DNA from: Meridianimarinicoccus aquatilis
GTDB lineage: Bacteria > Pseudomonadota > Alphaproteobacteria > Rhodobacterales > Rhodobacteraceae
NCBI RefSeq assembly: GCF_004358675.1
Contig: NZ_SMZO01000018.1
Span: forward strand, 1-64,000
Direction: 5' to 3'
Length of the DNA: 64,000 nt
Position numbers and translations under genes: made by a program. The notes under the pieces were generated by a model. The model ran no database searches, was not told the origin of the DNA, and saw only the letters and a list, made by a program, of their open reading frames with translations. Of this stretch, positions 60,058 through 64,000 are shown piece by piece. Each line of letters starts with the position of its first letter. The stretch's first letter is position 1.

Positions 60058-60079
60058 ATGTGGGGTATTATGTGGGGTA
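60058..60079. repeat. Tandem 12-bp-period motif at the right end of the island
   Basis: ATGTGGGGTA at 60058-60067 and again at 60070-60079, 44 bases from the attR core. Same period and near-same sequence as the pair at 49500-49521. Candidate integrase arm sites, or the start of a lost integrase gene (it would read MWGIMWG). Confidence 0.5.
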
Positions 60080-60122
60080 CGGACTGCCAACACCATTTTT
60101 ATGCAGAAATATCAGGGGGTAA

Positions 60123-60136
60123 TGGCGGAGACGATG
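60123..60136. repeat. attR: 14-bp core inside the tRNA-Ser 3' end
   Basis: TGGCGGAGACGATG, identical to 49356-49369. Because the core reproduces the tRNA end, integration leaves the tRNA functional. Confidence 0.8.
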
Positions 60137-60212
60137 GGATTCGAACCCACGAGACCCTTCCGGGCCTACTCCCTTAGCAGGGGAGCGCCTTCGACCACTC
60201 GGCCACATCTCC
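60123..60212 (-). tRNA. tRNA-Ser(GCU)
   Basis: Ninety bases, cloverleaf with a long variable arm as in serine tRNAs. Acceptor GGAGATG / CGTCTCC, anticodon GCT in the loop CTGCTAA, T arm GGGTTCGAATCCC, discriminator G, encoded CCA. Its last 14 bases form attR of the island. Confidence 0.95.
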
Positions 60213-60362
60213 GCCGACGGGAGTAGCAGCGCCGGATGTTCGATTACAAGGGCAAAATGCCACTTGCGTTGCAGTTTATTGCCCTTGGCCGCTCTCGACC
60301 GCCGGGCTCTTTCCTTTTGACACATCTGTGCGTATCACCGCCGCAGCAGTTCCGGAGCCGCC

Positions 60363-61124
60363 ATGCTAAAGACCCGCATCATTCCCTGCCTTGACGTAAA
60401 GGACGGCCGTGTTGTCAAAGGCGTCAACTTTGTTGACTTGATTGACGCCGGTGATCCGGTTGCCGCGGCACAGGCCTATGACGCCGCAGGCGCGGATGAG
60501 CTTTGCTTTCTCGACATAAACGCAACCCACGAGAATCGCGGCACGATGTATGATCTGGCCACGCGCACAGCTGAGCATTGCTTCATGCCGCTGACCATTG
60601 GCGGCGGCGTGCGCACCAGTGAAGACGTGCGAAGCCTCTTGCTGGCGGGGGCTGACAAAGTCTCTTTTAACTCAGCGGCCGTGGCCAACCCGAATGTGGT
60701 CAGCGACGCAGCCGACCGCTTTGGCAGCCAGTGCATTGTTGTCGCCATCGACGCCAAGACCGTTGAGCCGGGCCGTTGGGAGATTTTCACCCACGGCGGT
60801 CGGCTCCCCACCGGAATTGACGCGGTTGAATTCGCCAGAACGGTCACAGAAAAAGGCGCAGGTGAAATCCTGCTGACATCGATGGATCGCGACGGCACGC
60901 GCTCGGGCTTCAACCTGCCCCTGACCCGCGCTATCGCCGACGCCGTATCTGTTCCGGTAATCGCGAGCGGCGGCGTGGGAACACTTGATCACCTGGTGGA
61001 AGGCGTCACCGAAGGGCATGCAAGTGCGGTACTGGCTGCATCCATCTTCCACTTCGGCGATCACACAATCGCCGAGGCCAAGGCCCACATGGCGGCGGCG
61101 GGCATTCCGGTACGGCTGTCATGA
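60363..61124 (+). CDS. hisF: Imidazole glycerol phosphate synthase, cyclase subunit
   Basis: A 253-residue beta/alpha barrel. Catalytic aspartates lie in [15 protein letters not shown] and [14 protein letters not shown]; phosphate sites are GGGVRT and ASGGVG. With HisH it converts PRFAR to imidazole glycerol phosphate and AICAR. The stop overlaps hisE by four bases. HisH and HisA genes are not in the window; the left neighbour is the tRNA and island. Confidence 0.96.
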   Translation: MLKTRIIPCLDVKDGRVVKGVNFVDLIDAGDPVAAAQAYDAAGADELCFLDINATHENRGTMYDLATRTAEHCFMPLTIGGGVRTSEDVRSLLLAGADKVSFNSAAVANPNVVSDAADRFGSQCIVVAIDAKTVEPGRWEIFTHGGRLPTGIDAVEFARTVTEKGAGEILLTSMDRDGTRSGFNLPLTRAIADAVSVPVIASGGVGTLDHLVEGVTEGHASAVLAASIFHFGDHTIAEAKAHMAAAGIPVRLS

Positions 61125-61444
61125 CAACACTTGATCATCTGTTTGAAACGATCTGCAACCGGCGCGGGGCCGATGCAGCGACCTCTTGGACGGCAAAGTT
61201 GTTCGCCAAGGGGCCAGAGAAATGTGCGGAAAAGTTCGGTGAAGAGGCCATTGAGGCGATCATCGAAGCTGTAAAAGACGACAAGAAAAAGCTGACATCG
61301 GAAGCCGCCGATGTGATCTATCACCTGCTTGTCATGCTTGCCGCCCGCGATGTGCATTTGGACGACGTTCTTGCAGAACTTGATCAGCGCATGGGCCGAT
61401 CCGGCATTGAAGAAAAGGCAGGGCGTGGCACCTCTGACGACTGA
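61121..61444 (+). CDS. hisE: Phosphoribosyl-ATP pyrophosphohydrolase
   Basis: A 107-residue all-alpha NTP pyrophosphohydrolase. The metal-binding signature [15 protein letters not shown] and [14 protein letters not shown] is intact. It hydrolyses PR-ATP to PR-AMP early in histidine synthesis. ATGA overlap with hisF indicates coupled translation. Confidence 0.95.
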   Translation: MTTLDHLFETICNRRGADAATSWTAKLFAKGPEKCAEKFGEEAIEAIIEAVKDDKKKLTSEAADVIYHLLVMLAARDVHLDDVLAELDQRMGRSGIEEKAGRGTSDD

Positions 61445-61492
61445 CCACCGTTTGGGTTGGCTCAATTCAGTCCACGATCTGCTCGCCCTGCC

Positions 61493-61960
61493 CTACAGCT
61501 TTGACGAGATGACGCCCGTGGCAAAGCCTCCCATGCGCAATTCGCCGAAAAGGCGCTGATACTCGATTTTCGGGCATCGGTCCTGCACCACAGTGATGCC
61601 TTTGGCCTCGGCCAGTTTTGCCGCCTCTTCATTTCGCACGCCGATTTGCATCCAAACGGTCCGGAGAGCCGGAAGGTATTTGATCGCCTGTTGAACGATG
61701 GGCGTGACATGTTCGGACCGGCGAAAGATGTCCACCATATCGACACGCGAATCAGCGGGAATATCGGCAAGGCTGCCGAACACGGTTTCACCAAACAACT
61801 GCGCCCCGGCATGACCCGGATTGACCGGAATGACACGGTAACCTTTCAGCGTCAGATAGCGGGCAACATAATGGCTTGGGCGCACCGGGTTTGGCGAAAC
61901 CCCGACACAGGCAACCACGCGCGTGGATTTGAGCAACCGAACAAGATCAGGATCTGTCAT
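61493..61960 (-). CDS. CoA-binding Rossmann-fold protein
   Basis: A 155-residue stand-alone CoA-binding domain: VVACVGVSPNPVRPSHYVARYL, then GYRVIPVNPGHAGAQLFGETVFGSL split over residues 35-60, and TVWMQIGVRNEEAA. These proteins bind CoA or acyl-CoA; the role is not established. The start at 61960 (MTDPDLVRLL) fits homologues better than the Cys-rich extension up to 61990. Confidence 0.88.
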   Translation of the reverse strand: MTDPDLVRLLKSTRVVACVGVSPNPVRPSHYVARYLTLKGYRVIPVNPGHAGAQLFGETVFGSLADIPADSRVDMVDIFRRSEHVTPIVQQAIKYLPALRTVWMQIGVRNEEAAKLAEAKGITVVQDRCPKIEYQRLFGELRMGGFATGVISSKL

Positions 61961-62000
61961 CATGTCGCATATCTGACACGGGCCCATCATGAAGCGCCAG

Positions 62001-62028
62001 AAAAAAGCGCCCGGAATCAGCCGGGCGC
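62001..62028 (-). terminator. Intrinsic terminator (rlmB side)
   Basis: Minus strand: GCGCCCGGC / CCGGGCGC stem with a short loop, followed by six T. It lies about 150 bases after the zinc-ribbon gene and 41 bases before the CoA-binding gene start, so it ends the rlmB transcript. Confidence 0.8.
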
Positions 62029-62176
62029 CAGTCGTGGAACGAGGGACAGTGTCAGATGCAGGAGTTCCAGCCGTGCATCTTAGTGGTGTAAATAGATCTG
62101 GGTGGGGCCCAAAACAGGGGCCGACAGGGCCGATGACACATTGGTGAACAGGTTTGAGCGGTCGTCCTCACCTTTG

Positions 62177-62467
62177 TCAGTCAAAAATGTCCTCTATCAG
62201 GTCAAAAGCTTCCGAAAGGAATTTGCGGGAAAGTGACTTCCGCTTCTTTGCTTTCTTCGGTCGCTTCGGGCCCCGTTGATCACGCACGGCATGCGGGCGA
62301 CCGAGCTTTGGCTCTTCGGCAGGGCGGGCCGATTTGAAGCTCTTCATCTCATGCAACGGCGCGCCACAGGTGGCGCACGACAACTCGTGACGCGCAACGC
62401 CCCGCAAAACCAGCGCGGCGCGGGTGCCGCAATAGCAGCACGTGGCGATCTTTGTCGTGCCGCCCAT
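62177..62467 (-). CDS. Small zinc-ribbon protein downstream of rlmB
   Basis: A 96-residue protein. IATCCYCGTRAALVLRGVAR and LSCATCGAPLHEMK form two CxxC pairs (a zinc ribbon); a lysine/arginine-rich middle (GPKRPKKAKKRKSLSRKF) and an acidic end (EAFDLIEDIFD) follow. The start shares bases with the rlmB stop (TGATG). RNA binding is plausible from the basic region and the neighbour, but the family is unnamed. Confidence 0.75.
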   Translation of the reverse strand: MGGTTKIATCCYCGTRAALVLRGVARHELSCATCGAPLHEMKSFKSARPAEEPKLGRPHAVRDQRGPKRPKKAKKRKSLSRKFLSEAFDLIEDIFD

Positions 62468-63252
62468 CAGTCGGGGCGCATCTGCGCCGCATAAAGCGAC
62501 ACAGCCGCAGCGTTGGACACATTAAGCGAGCCAAAGTTCCCCGCAGCAGGGATGCGAACAAGCATATCGCACGTCTCCCGCGTCTTTTCACGCAAGCCCG
62601 GCCCCTCTGCCCCAAGGACCAAAGCCACGGGTCGCCCGTCATGGGCCGCCAACCCTTCGGCGAGATCCAGATCGGCTTCACCTGCAAGACCCAAAAGAAC
62701 ATAGCCCATGTTCCGCAGCTCTTCGAGAGCGGAGGCAAGGTTACGAACGCGAAGATAAGGCTGACGTTCCAAAGCACCAGAGGCTGTTTTGGCAAGCGCA
62801 CCGGTTTCAGGCGCGGAATGGCGCGCCGGAGCGATCACCGCGCGCGCACCGAACACCTCGGCAGAGCGTAGGATCGCCCCAACATTGTGCGGATCGGTCA
62901 CACGGTCCAAAGCCACTACGACGGGGCGGCCGCCGCTGCCTGCCATGCAGCATTCCGTGATGCTTCCCCAATCAAGCGCTTTGACTTCCAGCGCAGCGCC
63001 TTGATGCACAGATCCGGGGTCAAGCGGCACGGGGAAGTTGCGAGGGTCCGCAACCTCCGCTTCCATGCCGGATGCGGCGATGGCTTCGGCCAATTTGTCT
63101 GCTGCATTTCGGGTCACGACAAGTCGCACCCGCGTCCGGTCCGGGTTCATCAGCGCATCGCGCACAGCGTGATGGCCGAACAGCCAAACGGTCTCGGCCG
63201 CCGAAGCTCGGCGTGCCTGTTCCTTTTCAATGACCCATTTCGGCTTTTTCAC
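62467..63252 (-). CDS. rlmB: TrmH-family 23S rRNA (guanosine-2'-O-)-methyltransferase
   Basis: A 261-residue SpoU/TrmH enzyme. An N-terminal substrate-binding domain (WLFGHHAVRDALMNP) is followed by the knotted SAM domain: DRVTDPHNVGAILRSAEVFG, VLGAEGPGLRE and IPAAGNFGSLNVSNAAAVSLY. RlmB methylates G2251 of 23S rRNA; related proteins modify tRNA, so the target is by similarity. The start is GTG 63252 with AAGGGA upstream; TTG 63273 is an alternative. Confidence 0.9.
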   Translation of the reverse strand: MKKPKWVIEKEQARRASAAETVWLFGHHAVRDALMNPDRTRVRLVVTRNAADKLAEAIAASGMEAEVADPRNFPVPLDPGSVHQGAALEVKALDWGSITECCMAGSGGRPVVVALDRVTDPHNVGAILRSAEVFGARAVIAPARHSAPETGALAKTASGALERQPYLRVRNLASALEELRNMGYVLLGLAGEADLDLAEGLAAHDGRPVALVLGAEGPGLREKTRETCDMLVRIPAAGNFGSLNVSNAAAVSLYAAQMRPD

Positions 63253-63355
63253 GTGATATCCCTTTGTCAACAAGGCCCGGACAATGCGTCATGCCGACCG
63301 CGCAGGCAAGCCCCCGCTAACAGGCGAGTGCGCTTGAATTCTCCGGTTTTTCGCC

Positions 63356-63384
63356 TTGACGCCCGGAATCGGTGAAGCTATTCC
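63356..63384 (+). promoter_or_regulatory. Putative tRNA-Tyr promoter
   Basis: TTGACG (63356-63361), 17-base spacer, TATTCC (63379-63384), ending 11 bases before the tRNA 5' end. Confidence 0.6.
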
Positions 63385-63395
63385 CGCACAGCGTC

Positions 63396-63479
63396 GGGCG
63401 ACGTGCTGCAAGGTGCGGCAGCGGACTGTAACTCCGCCGGGGAGACCCACGCCTGGTTCGATTCCAGGGTCGCCCACCA
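63396..63479 (+). tRNA. tRNA-Tyr(GUA)
   Basis: Eighty-four bases with a long variable arm. Acceptor GGGCGAC / GTCGCCC, anticodon GTA in the loop ACTGTAACT, T arm CTGGTTCGATTCCAG, discriminator A, encoded CCA. Confidence 0.95.
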
Positions 63480-63888
63480 CTCCCCCCTCCGACGCTTTTG
63501 GTCTTCGGGATGCCGACGCGGGTCTCAAGAATAGTGCGTAACATCGCGACTGCATCAGTGTGTTCGACAACTTCCGCAACGGACTGTCGCCGCTGACACG
63601 ACCAGACTTTTGTGCCAACGCTCTGCGACCGGCACGAGGCGATGCCGCGCGCAGGTCGGGAAAACCTCACATGACAAAACCATAGAAAAAGCCGATGCTC
63701 TCATGTGACCCGGCCTCTTGGCTTCTTTCCGAAGGTACACGACGGCAAACCGTGCCGAACCGCCCACGGCGCCATGCGTGACAGAATCGCTTTGTGGCGT
63801 TAAGGTTTACCTTTGGCAAAAAGACCTAAACGGCCCAGACCGTCTCAGCGCAAGCCAAACCAGACGCCCAAAAGGACACACCGCCCAA
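63480..63888. other. Gene-free stretch after tRNA-Tyr
   Basis: A 409-base gap between tRNA-Tyr and the last partial gene. Open frames on either strand here have no family similarity or ribosome binding site. No terminator or RNA gene was recognised. Confidence 0.5.
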
Positions 63889-64000
63889 ATGCCCGCCACT
63901 CGCCGACTTGCCCCACTATTTCTTTTGCTGGTCAGCACACTGCCCGTCACAGCACAAGATGGCAGCCCTTTGTCGCTCACCGCGATGGTGTCATCCTTGG
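63889..64000 (+). CDS. Secreted protein, 5' part only
   Basis: Thirty-seven codons before the window ends. Begins MPATRRLAPLFLLLVSTLPV, a signal peptide, with a likely cleavage after TAQ-A type sequence near residue 23, then DGSPLSLTAMVSSL. Too little is present to name it. Confidence 0.6.
   Translation, partial: MPATRRLAPLFLLLVSTLPVTAQDGSPLSLTAMVSSL

Larger units (their letters stand above)
49356..60136. mobile_element. Genomic island integrated at tRNA-Ser(GCU), about 10.8 kb
   Basis: Bounded by TGGCGGAGACGATG at 49356-49369 and 60123-60136. The right copy is the last 14 bases of tRNA-Ser (including CCA); the left copy stands alone. Inside are a P4-type integrase next to the left end, an AlpA-like regulator, a primase-polymerase and accessory genes without counterparts in the core region. 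Parts are visibly less GC-rich than the flanks. Several internal genes are broken, so it may be partly immobile, although the integrase and both ends look intact. Confidence 0.8.

Noticed and set aside
62034-62180. Possible 34-codon minus-strand ORF (from a TTG) just before the terminator at 62001
   Set aside because: Only a TTG start without a ribosome binding site and no similarity; it may be 3' UTR of the zinc-ribbon gene.
1-64000. CRISPR arrays, rRNA genes, plasmid or phage replication origins
   Set aside because: None seen; no regularly spaced repeats and no rRNA-like sequence in the window.

Overview
The window is chromosomal DNA of a GC-rich alphaproteobacterium, most likely a marine member of the Rhodobacteraceae/Roseobacter group. 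The evidence is a complete Rhodobacter capsulatus-type gene transfer agent (GTA) cluster in canonical order, a GTTC-N7-GTTC (alphaproteobacterial) LexA box in front of recA, the fabF-mltG, recA-alaS and hisF-hisE pairs, and a tripartite tricarboxylate transporter (TTT) locus. No phage other than the GTA, no CRISPR array and no rRNA operon was seen.

Layout. 1-2.1 kb: an SbcC/YhaN-like ATPase and its SbcD-like nuclease partner (minus strand). 2.3-7.3 kb: a LysR regulator divergent from dabB-dabA, an energy-coupled inorganic-carbon pump. 7.4-11.6 kb: a DAO-family oxidoreductase and MprF. 11.6-19.8 kb: a carboxylate locus. A minus-strand operon encodes a response regulator, a histidine kinase and a periplasmic binding protein. 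It diverges from tctC-tctB-tctA, which is followed by a class III CoA-transferase and a citrate-synthase-like citryl-CoA lyase. Together these look like sensing, uptake, activation and cleavage of citrate or a relative. 20-24.7 kb: two cyclophilins, pgk, class I aldolase, an FtsB-like divisome protein and cysE.

24.8-39.5 kb (minus strand): the GTA, g1 to g15 plus a DUF2793 gene. Most genes are joined by 1-11 base overlaps. The cluster lies behind a strong-looking promoter (TTGACA-N17-TATACC) and is insulated from mltG by a terminator. 39.9-47.5 kb: mltG, fabF, a small secreted protein, MOSC and DUF1330 proteins, alaS and recA.

47.5-60.1 kb is accessory. First come decayed pieces: an internally deleted IS5-type transposase, a frameshifted zinc-ribbon/YbjQ gene and a serine-recombinase remnant. 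Then comes a genomic island of about 10.8 kb bounded by a 14-bp duplication of the 3' end of tRNA-Ser(GCU). It carries a P4-type integrase, an AlpA-like regulator, a winged-helix protein, a primase-polymerase, a degenerate ImmA/IrrE-like protein, two diverged copies of a zinc-ribbon plus HTH/zinc-motif module (one inactivated by TGC->TGA), and a run of secreted proteins that includes a Sel1-thioredoxin fusion and a nuclease. 60.1-64 kb returns to core genes: tRNA-Ser, hisF-hisE, a CoA-binding protein, rlmB and tRNA-Tyr.

The least familiar material is the island cargo (50.8-59.9 kb) and the CoA-transferase/citryl-CoA lyase extension of the TTT locus.
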